Below, piece after piece: positions 1 through 6,957 of a stretch of 41,510 nucleotides of DNA. A model generated the notes under the pieces. It searched no databases, had not been told where the DNA came from, and saw nothing but the letters and a program-made list of their open reading frames with translations. Numbering within the stretch: the stretch's first letter is position 1; the number at the start of each line of letters is the position of its first letter. Origin of the DNA: a virus; the IMG/VR virus record IMGVR_UViG_3300028044_000021, positions 1 to 41,510 of that record, one strand, 5' to 3'. Made by a program: the position numbers and the translations under genes.

Positions 1-777
1 CGCCAACTTGTGTTTTTGGCTTGGAGTGTATGAAGAGGAAAAGTGACCAAAGAACGAGGTAAAACCGTCACGGGAAGAGATAGGAATCTCACCGAAGGAT
101 TTAGTTACAACCATCTTACGTTTGGAAACTGGATGAAGGTAGTTATCCTCGTTGTTTACAAGAAGCTGAACAAACAAGTTAGCCCGTTCGTTCGTTGATA
201 GTTTGTTTTTACCCAAAACCTTTTCATCAAAGTAACGGAATACTTCAGTGATATTCTTGTCAGTGACCAACACCTTACGTTGAACTTTGTCTGTCAAATC
301 CTTAACCTTCTCAACACAATCCATAAAATTGTCAGAGTTAAATACAAAGGGTTTAATGTTTTCGTCTTGTATCAATTTCAAAACAAGTTCCGTGATTGTG
401 TGGGCTTGGGAAGGTGCGGTAGACCAATTCAAATCCATGTCCAAATAATCAATCACGTCGTTGACATGAAGTGCAGTACATTCGTTTCGGTCCGCAACAA
501 AAATGGTTGACGGAGGAACCATTCCCTTATCATAGAACTTCTTAATGTAGAAGATTGATTGAGCCAGCACCTTAGCCAAGTCAGCTTTGTTGTACAGATT
601 CAAGTCATCCTTGAATTCCATAAGGACTCGAACTCCATCGTTCTTAGACACACCGAATCCATCACAACCAAAAGGTGATGTAATTTGCATGTCCTTGAAC
701 TTCTTCAAGAAGTTGTGACGGTAAAGGTTCTCTACATCCTTTTCGTTAATCGCCGAGGCTAAGTTATCAGGTCCCAT
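1..777 (-). CDS. Partial nuclease/restriction-modification-like protein (C-terminus outside window)
   Basis: An open frame runs leftward from ATG at 777 and is still open at base 1, giving 259 residues. I do not recognise the family with certainty. Around residues 45-60 it reads NDGVRVLMEFKDD, an Asp followed by Glu-x-Lys as in PD-(D/E)XK nucleases, then a helical stretch (KVLAQSIFYIKKFYDKG) and a strand reading TIFVADRNE. This order resembles the N-terminal part of large restriction-modification-like proteins of Bacteroidota and their phages; that link is from memory and moderate at best. A host-type promoter lies about 30-60 bases upstream and gives an A-rich leader containing TGTTGAACCAC, also found before the gene at 5882. 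The catalytic or target-recognition part, if any, lies outside the window. Confidence 0.7.
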   Translation of the reverse strand, partial: MGPDNLASAINEKDVENLYRHNFLKKFKDMQITSPFGCDGFGVSKNDGVRVLMEFKDDLNLYNKADLAKVLAQSIFYIKKFYDKGMVPPSTIFVADRNECTALHVNDVIDYLDMDLNWSTAPSQAHTITELVLKLIQDENIKPFVFNSDNFMDCVEKVKDLTDKVQRKVLVTDKNITEVFRYFDEKVLGKNKLSTNERANLFVQLLVNNEDNYLHPVSKRKMVVTKSFGEIPISSRDGFTSFFGHFSSSYTPSQKHKLA

Positions 778-804
778 GTTTTTTGTTTTTGTGGTTCAAC
801 ACTT

Positions 805-837
805 CAAAGATAAATACAAAACTTTGAATCTGCCAAA
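805..837 (-). promoter_or_regulatory. Bacteroidota-type promoter for the partial gene at 777
   Basis: On the minus strand TTTGG (837-833) is followed after 20 bases by TATCTTTG (812-805), matching the TTTG / TAnnTTTG consensus of the Bacteroidota primary sigma factor. The start codon follows 27 bases further on. Confidence 0.6.
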
Positions 838-852
838 TATTTTGAAAAAAAA

Positions 853-877
853 ATACCCCCACTTTTGGTGAGGGTTT
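853..877 (-). terminator. Rho-independent terminator after the DUF262-HNH gene
   Basis: On the minus strand ACCCTCACC-AAAA-GTGGGGGT is followed by a long T-rich run. It lies just after the stop of the gene that ends at 886. Nearly the same hairpin occurs at 29079-29100. Confidence 0.75.
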
Positions 878-885
878 AAAAAAGG

Positions 886-2166
886 TTAAAAGACCTTATT
901 TGATTTTTTTAGGTTGTCCTTTTTCCGAAGTAATTGACCATTTTCTACGGTGGTTTGTCCCCCTTTAGAGTAAGGTTTGATGTGGTCCGCGTGGTATTCT
1001 TTTCCGTTAAGTGCTTGAAGGACTGAAATCTTTTCACTAGTCCCGTCCAACTTATTAACCACACCGTTGGTCTTAACGAACATCTCAATTTTTTCATCCT
1101 CGGTGTAAACTCGGTTACGGTCTAAACTGATGAAGTAATCTCCCACAAATGGTAACATGTCACTATAGATACGGGAGTATTTTTTCGACAAGTCTTTTGA
1201 GTAACGCTGCCAATCATTCCAATTCACAGCACGAGTAACATCGGCAACCTCGAATTTTTCGATAATCCGTGTCTCCTCTAATTCCACATATTTTTTTGCA
1301 AAGTCCTCAATTACCTCAAAGTTTAGTTTATACCCATGCTCACGATACATTTCAGTGAGATAAATGAAAAGGTTTAACGAGAAAGTCTTCTTTACTTTAT
1401 ACTTACCATCTAAAATAATGGTAATAACTTTAGACCACAAGAAAATCGCAATCTCGAATTGGTCCTTGTGGTCAATATGGTTTCGAAGGTACAGCGCATC
1501 GAGTAAGTCTTGTTTCAACCCATCGGGATTGGTTTGATGGTAAGCCAAGTAATAACCTAAAGTTTCATCTACCTTTCGGGTACGCATTTCCTTTATGGTC
1601 AAGAATTCACCGAAAATTGGTGAGTATTGGTTGGTTAGGTGTCGAACATATTGGGCAATGGGACCAGGTAATACATTACGCTTGTCTGCTTTATTCCAAG
1701 GTACTCCCATGTTTACCTTACCCGCCATTTCATGCATTTCAAAGAATGTCAAGTTCATATAAACCGAAAGCTGAATTTCATGTTGGAAAAAAGTTTTAAG
1801 TTCATCACTCATGTTTTTAAACATGCCGCATTGCATCTCATACCTCTCATTGAGGTACTTAGTACGGTTACCACCATCTATTGAAATATATTGTTTACCC
1901 TCCTCAAAGTATTCTTTGAAGACTTGGTAGTCCTCCATGTTATTTGTGTGTTTTGCATGGTTCATTGCCGTTTCAATGTCAGCTAGAATGATTGGTGTAG
2001 GAGTCATGTTACGAAGGATTGCTTCATAATACCCATCTTTGTTTTTTTTACCCCAAACAAAATCTCGTTGGATTGAAGGAAGGAATAGTGTGGTGTCTTC
2101 TGAATAGTTCTCCACAAAATTTCGTACTGAAGTAGTACTATTTTTGATGTAAATACGGTTGGTCAT
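886..2166 (-). CDS. DUF262 (GmrSD N-terminal type) protein with C-terminal HNH nuclease
   Basis: A 426-residue protein. Near residues 28-40 it has LFLPSIQRDFVWG and at about 94-102 SIDGGNRTK, corresponding to the 'P.xQR.yVW' and 'iDGqQR' signatures of DUF262, the ParB-like domain of GmrSD-type modification-dependent restriction enzymes. The last 35 residues (HADHIKPYSKGG...N.QLL...N..K) form an HNH nuclease motif. Known DUF262-HNH proteins use nucleotide-dependent cleavage to restrict modified DNA. In a phage the role could be host DNA breakdown or exclusion of rival phages; that is inference. Upstream is TTTGGCAG with a weaker -7 element (TTTACTTTG), and a terminator follows the gene. It heads a nuclease-rich block with the genes at 1-777 and 2232-2723. 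Confidence 0.85.
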   Translation of the reverse strand: MTNRIYIKNSTTSVRNFVENYSEDTTLFLPSIQRDFVWGKKNKDGYYEAILRNMTPTPIILADIETAMNHAKHTNNMEDYQVFKEYFEEGKQYISIDGGNRTKYLNERYEMQCGMFKNMSDELKTFFQHEIQLSVYMNLTFFEMHEMAGKVNMGVPWNKADKRNVLPGPIAQYVRHLTNQYSPIFGEFLTIKEMRTRKVDETLGYYLAYHQTNPDGLKQDLLDALYLRNHIDHKDQFEIAIFLWSKVITIILDGKYKVKKTFSLNLFIYLTEMYREHGYKLNFEVIEDFAKKYVELEETRIIEKFEVADVTRAVNWNDWQRYSKDLSKKYSRIYSDMLPFVGDYFISLDRNRVYTEDEKIEMFVKTNGVVNKLDGTSEKISVLQALNGKEYHADHIKPYSKGGQTTVENGQLLRKKDNLKKSNKVF

Positions 2167-2231
2167 GATTTAGTGGTTTATGTTAAACTTGAGTCAAAGT
2201 AAAGGCAAAGAAATAACACTGCCAAATAATC

Positions 2232-2723
2232 CTAAAATAAATTTATTCTAACTAAGAATTTATCACGGAACTTTATCTTAGGAATCAAGTATCCCGAGGA
2301 ATTGGAACCTGGGTCTCCCCCGACACCAACCCTAAAGTTGTTCTCATCAATTAACTTCTTGAGGTCTTGGACTTTTATCATCCATAACTCACCCAAGAAC
2401 TTGAAATAGTATACAAACCAATCGGCCTCAGTGACCTTAATACCTGAGTTTTTCCCACGACAAGAAAACTCAATAAATATGTTACCAGTATCCCTACCTT
2501 TGATTACTTTATCATTCACCTTACTTGGTGGAATACAATAGACATCAGTCTTGGATTCAAAAGTTTGAACACCCGAGTTTTCAAAATCGATTTTAAAATC
2601 CCATGTATAGTCTTTCTTCTTCTCAAGTAAAGTTCCCTTCCAACCTTTGGTTAGAAAATCTATGATGTAATCCTCACCGGCTTCACCCTCGATAATATCT
2701 TTACGAAATGAATATTCAGCCAT
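2232..2723 (-). CDS. PD-(D/E)XK nuclease-like protein
   Basis: A 163-residue protein starting at ATG 2723, which overlaps the upstream stop by one base (TGATG). A longer TTG start at 2726 is less likely. The core shows an N-terminal Glu in EGEAGEDYIIDFL, then DYTWDFKIDF and TFESKTD, i.e. E...D...ExK, the active-site pattern of PD-(D/E)XK nucleases. It continues with GNIFIEFSCRG and TEADWFVYYF, a layout shared with small phage resolvase- or endonuclease-like proteins. Function is inferred from these motifs only. The overlap with the 105-residue helical gene upstream suggests co-translation. Confidence 0.7.
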   Translation of the reverse strand: MAEYSFRKDIIEGEAGEDYIIDFLTKGWKGTLLEKKKDYTWDFKIDFENSGVQTFESKTDVYCIPPSKVNDKVIKGRDTGNIFIEFSCRGKNSGIKVTEADWFVYYFKFLGELWMIKVQDLKKLIDENNFRVGVGGDPGSNSSGYLIPKIKFRDKFLVRINLF

Positions 2724-3040
2724 CAATATTTTTGGATTTGTGAGATTATCTTTTCCCTGAGTGTTAAGTCCTTCACTTCGTGTAAAATCTCCTCTAAAAG
2801 AGTCTGTATGTGTTTCTTACCCCGTTCTTTGGACCTCTTACGGGAATTAATCTCAACTAAGTACAGATGATAAGCGATTTCATCAATCTCTTTGAGTTTA
2901 TCATAATACTTTTCTAATCTCGAATCCAACTTTCTATGTCGGGAAATGTCCAAGACCGTTGGTATGGCTTTATGGAGCTCATCCAATCTACCTCGTAGGT
3001 ATTGAATCTCTCCGTATTTTTGAATTTGTTGTTCTGTCAT
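2723..3040 (-). CDS. Small helical protein of unknown function
   Basis: A 105-residue, highly charged and probably all-helical protein (many Lys, Glu and Leu; stretches such as KLDSRLEKYYDKLKEIDEI). No family recognised. It starts one base after the stop of the gene at 3042-3365 and ends overlapping the start of the PD-(D/E)XK gene, so the three form an operon. It may be a partner or adaptor of the nuclease; that rests on position alone. Confidence 0.6.
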   Translation of the reverse strand: MTEQQIQKYGEIQYLRGRLDELHKAIPTVLDISRHRKLDSRLEKYYDKLKEIDEIAYHLYLVEINSRKRSKERGKKHIQTLLEEILHEVKDLTLREKIISQIQKY

Positions 3041-3041
3041 A

Positions 3042-3365
3042 TTACATGTTGTTTAGAACGGCCCGTAACATATCGATTGATGTTTTATCTGCCACGGACT
3101 TTTTGGGTTTACTCTGAAGTTGTCGAAGAGCTCCCTCAATTTCTTCTCTTTCAGTCAAAACTACATTACCACTACGATGTCCACCCCTTTTTAATGGCGG
3201 TGAACTCGGAGTTTCAGGGGTATAATCCATCCTTGTTTCTACCTTGCGAGGTCTGTCAGCAATCTGAAAAACCTCAGGGTGATAAATCATCTGATAAATG
3301 CGAGCAGCAGTCATGGGGTTCTTAGTGACCCGATGGATGAGGAAGTATCGTATGAGTTTGAACAT
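3042..3365 (-). CDS. Hypothetical basic protein
   Basis: A 107-residue protein from ATG 3365 (MFKLIRYFLIH). An upstream TTG in frame is rejected because it would lie inside the promoter TATCTTTG at 3369-3376, which is a good match to TAnnTTTG just before this ATG. The middle is rich in Arg, Lys and Pro, the end helical. No family recognised. First gene of the three-gene run ending at 2232. Confidence 0.55.
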   Translation of the reverse strand: MFKLIRYFLIHRVTKNPMTAARIYQMIYHPEVFQIADRPRKVETRMDYTPETPSSPPLKRGGHRSGNVVLTEREEIEGALRQLQSKPKKSVADKTSIDMLRAVLNNM

Positions 3366-3388
3366 ACGACAAAGATATAACAAATTTC

Positions 3389-3802
3389 TTACTTGACCAA
3401 ATGAGATATAATCTCCTTTACTCCACTGACTTGTTCGTCCAAGGGGTACTCAACCAACATCTTCATCGGGTCGAGGTCCAAGTAATCTAAACTCCAAAGT
3501 ATTTGATTGTACTTACCATCGTATATCTTTTCCCAAAACTTGTCTTTGTAGGGTCTAACATCCCCCCTTTTAGTCACTGCAGTTCTTACCCAACTTTCAG
3601 GTGAAGAGTGCACCAAATTGTAAAGGGTGATAAGATGAGAGTAATCTTCCCCTGTGAATTCTTTGTAAGTGGGTGAATCAGGGTCACCATCGATTGCGGG
3701 AGTGATAAAAACTACACCCTCATTCAAGAGTTTTTCAATGTCGAAAGGAAGTCTTTCTTTTACTTCATCCCTACCTTCTTGATAATCATAGACCAAATCC
3801 AT
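3389..3802 (-). CDS. Hypothetical protein
   Basis: A 137-residue acidic protein (MDLVYDYQEGRDEVKERL) with no signal peptide, membrane segment or motif I recognise. It is divergent from the leader-bearing gene at 3836, with 33 bases between the start codons. That spacer contains TATTTATAAATA, so the octamer discussed elsewhere occurs there on both strands. Confidence 0.6.
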   Translation of the reverse strand: MDLVYDYQEGRDEVKERLPFDIEKLLNEGVVFITPAIDGDPDSPTYKEFTGEDYSHLITLYNLVHSSPESWVRTAVTKRGDVRPYKDKFWEKIYDGKYNQILWSLDYLDLDPMKMLVEYPLDEQVSGVKEIISHLVK

Positions 3803-3809
3803 ATTTATA
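3802..3809 (+). promoter_or_regulatory. TATTTATA octamer before the gene at 3836
   Basis: TATTTATA lies 26 bases before ATG 3836, and a second copy, TATTTATC, lies at 3812-3819, 16 bases before it. The same octamer precedes many genes in the window at 3-14 bases. Confidence 0.4.
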
Positions 3810-3835
3810 AATATTTATCATAAAAGTAAAAACTT

Positions 3836-4231
3836 ATGAAACTCATCATTACCGAGTCACAATACAGAACAATTCACGAACAATTTAACTCTGCAGATGA
3901 AAACAATATCGTTGGGGACCCATCAGAGAACACTTTAATGTTTGCCGATTTTCTTCTTAAACAAGATATTGTTGAGATTGGTAGAATGTTGGTTCTTGGA
4001 GATGAAATTGAAGTTTATGGATTTCAAAACCGAAAGTTTGAGTACTTTTTAGACAACTCAATGACTTTTAATGTTCACACAATTAATGGTGACGTTCATG
4101 TAAATGTTACAGCAAACGATAATGATGATGAAGGGGATGATGAAATGAGAGACGAAGTTTTTCTTTACATCCAAGAGTTAGCAAGTCAATACCCATTTGT
4201 TAATTGGTATTTTGATGGTGCAAGACTTTAA
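3836..4231 (+). CDS. Protein with capsid-targeting-like N-terminal leader, function unknown
   Basis: A 131-residue acidic protein. Its first 16 residues, MKLIITESQYRTIHEQ, align without gaps to the starts of the genes at 4751-5260 and 6958-7566 (MK-x3-x-ESQ-x3-(I/L)-x-E). The Ile-His-Glu at 13-15 fits the (L/I)-x-E rule of T4 prohead protease sites, so residues 1-15 may be removed in the capsid. The body (NNIVGDPSENTLMFADFLLKQD, then beta-rich segments and EVFLYIQELASQYPFVNWYFDG) is not recognised. Its stop overlaps the stop of the convergent gene at 4228. Confidence 0.7.
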   Translation: MKLIITESQYRTIHEQFNSADENNIVGDPSENTLMFADFLLKQDIVEIGRMLVLGDEIEVYGFQNRKFEYFLDNSMTFNVHTINGDVHVNVTANDNDDEGDDEMRDEVFLYIQELASQYPFVNWYFDGARL

Positions 4232-4749
4232 TCTTCTTTTGAATATTCTGCAGTTCCGTCAGGGGTAACAAAGTAATTTCTAAGAAACTCCATATCATTT
4301 CGAACCTTATCTAACGACGAAACAATTTCTCCGTTTTCATCGGCTAAAAGTATATTTTCGTATTCTACAATTCTGGCTGGAATCTCTAACTTGTTTGCCT
4401 TTTCATAAGAAAATTTTCTATGGTGTCCATCCATAATTAGGAAAACATCTTCGTTTTCAGGATGTTGAATAACCATAATAGGTTCTAATTCATCTCCCTT
4501 ACTCAATTTTTTAATCATATCCTGAACATTTTCATTTGACATAAGATAATCCTCATCTTTGAAAATCTCATTTTCCTTTACCATCCCTAAGGGAATGTAA
4601 TAAGTCTCTGATGTTGGAATCTCTTCACCATATTCCACGCCCATTCCTTTGGGGTAAACCATAATGAATGTGTCCAAGTTTTTTTTGTCTTGTTCAGAAA
4701 TGAGTCCCATGACTTCTTTGATTCTTTTAATCTCTTCTTTTAAAATCAT
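4228..4749 (-). CDS. ParB/sulfiredoxin-like domain protein with capsid-targeting-like leader
   Basis: A 173-residue protein. The leader MILKEEIKRIKEVMGLISEQ ends in Ile-Ser-Glu and resembles the start of the lysozyme-like protein at 17853-18608 (EEI.R.K..M.L..EQ). The body contains LEPIMVIQHPENEDVFLIMDGHHRKFSYEKA at about 90-118. The core DGHHRK followed by a helix and IPARIVEYE is the ParB/Srx fold signature (DGxHR). ParB-like domains bind nucleotides and may act as nucleases or CTPases; which applies here is unknown. The gene starts one base after the stop of the gene at 4751, so they are one operon. If the leader is a packaging signal, this would be a virion-internal protein. Confidence 0.7.
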   Translation of the reverse strand: MILKEEIKRIKEVMGLISEQDKKNLDTFIMVYPKGMGVEYGEEIPTSETYYIPLGMVKENEIFKDEDYLMSNENVQDMIKKLSKGDELEPIMVIQHPENEDVFLIMDGHHRKFSYEKANKLEIPARIVEYENILLADENGEIVSSLDKVRNDMEFLRNYFVTPDGTAEYSKED

Positions 4750-4750
4750 A

Positions 4751-5260
4751 TCAAAATGGATTTCGCAAACCCCTTTTTATCATTTCTGAATTTTCAGGGT
4801 TAAATTTTTTATCGGCGTATGTTATAAAAATTTTCATTGCTTGTTCGATTTGAGGAAGATAACCTAAATTGTCCGCAAAATTAAGAAAACTCCGTGAAGG
4901 AATAAAATGGTCAGAATCATCATAAACTAAAATCTTTTCAATGTTTCTCGCATTTTCAATTGAAGTTGGACGATTCACATAAAATGCAAATTTTTCATTA
5001 CCCAAGGTTTCCATTACTTCAGGATTTTTCACAATTAATATCCCCAGACTACCCATGTCATAATGTCTTTCAAACATATCGGGGTCTTTTTCAGTTACAC
5101 ACCATTTTGTTTTAGCACCATATTTACAAGTCGCATTGTGAGTTAAAGGTACTACCAAAAGAAAATCATCGGTTTCCATGAGTTTCACTCTTTCCTCATC
5201 TCCGATTTTATATTTTTCCAATAAAATATTAAATTGACTTTCCTTCAATACTATTTTCAT
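4751..5260 (-). CDS. Leader-bearing protein with C-YG-T-WC motif
   Basis: A 169-residue protein. Leader MKIVLKESQFNILLEK with Leu-Leu-Glu at 13-15 matches the starts of the genes at 3836 and 6958. Residues 36-56 read LVVP...ATCKYGAKTKWCV, and the 513-residue protein at 16310 has LVVRP...ASCVYGAGTRWCT, so both share a domain with two invariant Cys and a YGA-x-T-x-WC core. After the core both have a Gly-Ser/Leu strand (GSLGILIV and GSLYYFIT) and a K-F strand. I do not know the domain; its layout loosely recalls PcfJ-like proteins. TATTTATA lies four bases before the ATG. The ParB-like gene follows directly. Confidence 0.7.
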   Translation of the reverse strand: MKIVLKESQFNILLEKYKIGDEERVKLMETDDFLLVVPLTHNATCKYGAKTKWCVTEKDPDMFERHYDMGSLGILIVKNPEVMETLGNEKFAFYVNRPTSIENARNIEKILVYDDSDHFIPSRSFLNFADNLGYLPQIEQAMKIFITYADKKFNPENSEMIKRGLRNPF

Positions 5261-5264
5261 AATC

Positions 5265-5272
5265 TATAAATA
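5265..5272 (-). promoter_or_regulatory. TATTTATA octamer, 4 bases before ATG 5260
   Basis: The coding strand reads GATATTTATAGATT directly before the ATG. No Shine-Dalgarno-like purine block is present. Confidence 0.45.
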
Positions 5273-5289
5273 TCATTGTAAATAAAAAA

Positions 5290-5311
5290 TCCCCACCACA
5301 AGGGTGAGGGC
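5290..5311 (-). terminator. Rho-independent terminator after the gene ending at 5334
   Basis: On the minus strand GCCCTCACC-CTTGT-GGTGGGG is followed by ATTTTTTATTT. Same design as the hairpins at 853 and 29079. Confidence 0.7.
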
Positions 5312-5333
5312 TTATTTCCATAAGGGATAACCC

Positions 5334-5882
5334 TTACAGAGCGTCAAACCACTTGACCAAAGCCTCAGCACTTGTGTTGTCAAGTAAGTTGTAACGATGA
5401 AGTTTCTTCATCGATTCTGAGTTACGACCAACCGTCAGTGACAGTTCGACATTGTGATTGTCCATGTTCGAACGAGGTGTACCACTCATAGCACGAAGGG
5501 TGAAAGAATTAAGACGGTACTTATCCAAGACAAAAAACTGTGGAGTGAAACGATTTGCGCTGTCAATAAGACAGAACAAGTAGTTAGTGTGACGACCCCA
5601 AGGACGAATGTGACGGATTGAGTAGGTCTTGCTCGAACGAGAAAGGTAAGTAACTTTGGTCTCGTAGAAACGATTACCTTTTACCATGTCACCACGTTCT
5701 TCTGACGCATTTACTGTAGACGCTCCGAGAGTCTGACGAATCTTCTCCTGAATACGGTCTCCGTACGCACTTGGGTTGAGTTTGACATAAGCCTCAGTGA
5801 TTACACTGTTGAGGGTTTGGTTCATGTTCACAACCGCTTTGGTGGCGAACTTCTTTTCTGCTTGTTTGAGAAATTTAGACAT
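5334..5882 (-). CDS. Possible PD-(D/E)XK restriction-like protein
   Basis: A 182-residue basic protein. The middle reads GDMVKGNRFYETKVTYL, then YSIRHIRPW...YLFCLID and FFVLDKYRL. An Asp followed by Glu-Thr-Lys and then strands with an I-R motif resembles the core of type II restriction-endonuclease-like proteins, but this is a hand comparison and uncertain. It has its own host-type promoter (5927-5959) and a 45-base leader with GTTGTTGAACCAC, like the leader of the gene at 777, and is closed by a terminator. Probably an early, single-gene transcript. Confidence 0.65.
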   Translation of the reverse strand: MSKFLKQAEKKFATKAVVNMNQTLNSVITEAYVKLNPSAYGDRIQEKIRQTLGASTVNASEERGDMVKGNRFYETKVTYLSRSSKTYSIRHIRPWGRHTNYLFCLIDSANRFTPQFFVLDKYRLNSFTLRAMSGTPRSNMDNHNVELSLTVGRNSESMKKLHRYNLLDNTSAEALVKWFDAL

Positions 5883-5926
5883 AACATTTATGTTGTTGGT
5901 TTTTAGTTAGTGGTTCAACAACACCA

Positions 5927-5959
5927 CAAATATAAAAACAAAAAATTGACACTACCAAA
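5927..5959 (-). promoter_or_regulatory. Bacteroidota-type promoter for the gene at 5882
   Basis: Minus strand TTTGG (5959-5955), 20 bases, then TATATTTG (5934-5927). The transcript leader shares GTTGAACCAC with the gene at 777. Confidence 0.6.
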
Positions 5960-6005
5960 TTTTTTTTCTATTTTTTTATTAAATGACAAAAAAACTTTTC
6001 TTAAC

Positions 6006-6377
6006 ATGGAACCCGCAGGTAAATTAAAGGTAATCGGAGTCTTGGCTGTAGTGGTCATTCTCCTTATGATTGGTCGAAGTAAAGATGATGCGTCATTTGT
6101 AACCGAGTCTCAACCCTCACACCACACCCTTAAAGAGAGACAACCCGAGCTTTCAACTCCAATGTATTATTTGGTGGTAGGTTCTTTTGCGGATATTGAA
6201 AACGCAAATACTTTTGGTCAGTCGGTAGAATCACTAAACTATCAGTTACACATTCTACCTCGTACCGACGGTTATGTCCGAGTAGGAATTTTTACCTCAC
6301 CTCACAGAGATGTCGTAGTTGAATACCAAAAAATGTCTGAAGGTGATTTTCCAAAGTCTTGGATTACCTATCAATAA
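6006..6377 (+). CDS. Membrane-anchored SPOR-domain protein
   Basis: A 123-residue protein from ATG 6006; an upstream GTG in frame is rejected because it would add a charged stretch before the membrane anchor. Residues 8-22 (KVIGVLAVVVILLMI) form one membrane segment. Residues 27-52 are a Ser/Pro/Thr linker, and 53-121 (YYLVVGSFADIENANTF ... PRTDGYVRVGIFTSP) match a SPOR domain, which in bacteria binds glycan strands stripped of stem peptides at division septa. The topology (short inside, SPOR outside) is that of division proteins such as FtsN or DamX. A phage copy could steer host division or lysis; that is inference. Its promoter region faces that of the gene at 5882. Confidence 0.8.
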   Translation: MEPAGKLKVIGVLAVVVILLMIGRSKDDASFVTESQPSHHTLKERQPELSTPMYYLVVGSFADIENANTFGQSVESLNYQLHILPRTDGYVRVGIFTSPHRDVVVEYQKMSEGDFPKSWITYQ

Positions 6378-6388
6378 AAAAAAATCAC

Positions 6389-6616
6389 TTAGTTTAAATC
6401 CTTGAATGGTTTTCCACCCCAACAAATTCGTATTACTTTTAAAGTTAACCAATGATGTTGCCCATCATACCACTCATGGTCATATGAGAAATCCCACCAA
6501 CCAAAATAAATGGTCAGATAGTCCAATCCTACTATTTTAGATAATTTTTGCCAGTGTCCACCAAATCTCTTGTGTTTCTTGTCGAAAACTTCAAAACCAT
6601 TTTTAACTTTTTTCAT
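6389..6616 (-). CDS. Hypothetical aromatic-rich small protein
   Basis: A 75-residue protein from ATG 6616 (MKKVKNGFEVFDKKHKRF). It is unusually rich in Trp, His and Tyr (FGWWDFSYDHEWYDGQHHWL). No family recognised and no signal peptide. It is convergent with the SPOR gene, 11 bases apart. Confidence 0.5.
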   Translation of the reverse strand: MKKVKNGFEVFDKKHKRFGGHWQKLSKIVGLDYLTIYFGWWDFSYDHEWYDGQHHWLTLKVIRICWGGKPFKDLN

Positions 6617-6648
6617 CAAGTATTCTTTTGGACCTTTACAGAATTAAA

Positions 6649-6915
6649 TTAATCCTTAACCTCATCAAAAGTAACCGCCAAATTATTTAAGAGTTTAATT
6701 ACAAACTCTAATCCATGTACATCTTTAATTTCTTGGAACCGTGGAATAAAAATTCTTTCAAAATAATCAAGTTTTCTGATTGTACTTTTTTCTTCTTCAG
6801 ATTTACCTAACATGTTAAATCCAAAACTATTCATGTCCTTCATCGGTTCTTCTTTAATTACCTTCTCAATTAGGTTAACCAAATCGGTTTCAGAGATTCT
6901 AACTTTATTTCCCAT
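6649..6915 (-). CDS. Small protein with capsid-targeting-like leader
   Basis: An 88-residue protein. Residues 1-23, ending in VIKEE, align residue for residue with the start of the peptidoglycan-binding protein at 28286-28675: (N/K)-x-(V/I)-R-I-(S/T)-E-x2-L-x2-(L/I)-I-x2-VIKE. The Ile-Lys-Glu at 20-22 is a candidate prohead protease site. After it only about 65 residues remain, mostly helical. Apart from the leader I see no function. It is divergent from the metallopeptidase gene at 6958, and each has the TATTTAT(A/T) octamer five bases before its ATG. Confidence 0.65.
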   Translation of the reverse strand: MGNKVRISETDLVNLIEKVIKEEPMKDMNSFGFNMLGKSEEEKSTIRKLDYFERIFIPRFQEIKDVHGLEFVIKLLNNLAVTFDEVKD

Positions 6916-6920
6916 AATAC

Positions 6921-6928
6921 AATAAATA
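6921..6928 (-). promoter_or_regulatory. TATTTATT octamer, 5 bases before ATG 6915
   Basis: The coding strand reads TATATTTATTGTATT before the ATG of the leader-bearing gene. Confidence 0.4.
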
Positions 6929-6944
6929 TACTTTTAACAATAAC

Positions 6945-6952
6945 TATTTATA
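6945..6952 (+). promoter_or_regulatory. TATTTATA octamer, 5 bases before ATG 6958
   Basis: CTATTTATAAAACA precedes the start codon. It lies back to back with the octamer of the divergent gene at 6915. Confidence 0.45.
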
Positions 6953-6957
6953 AAACA

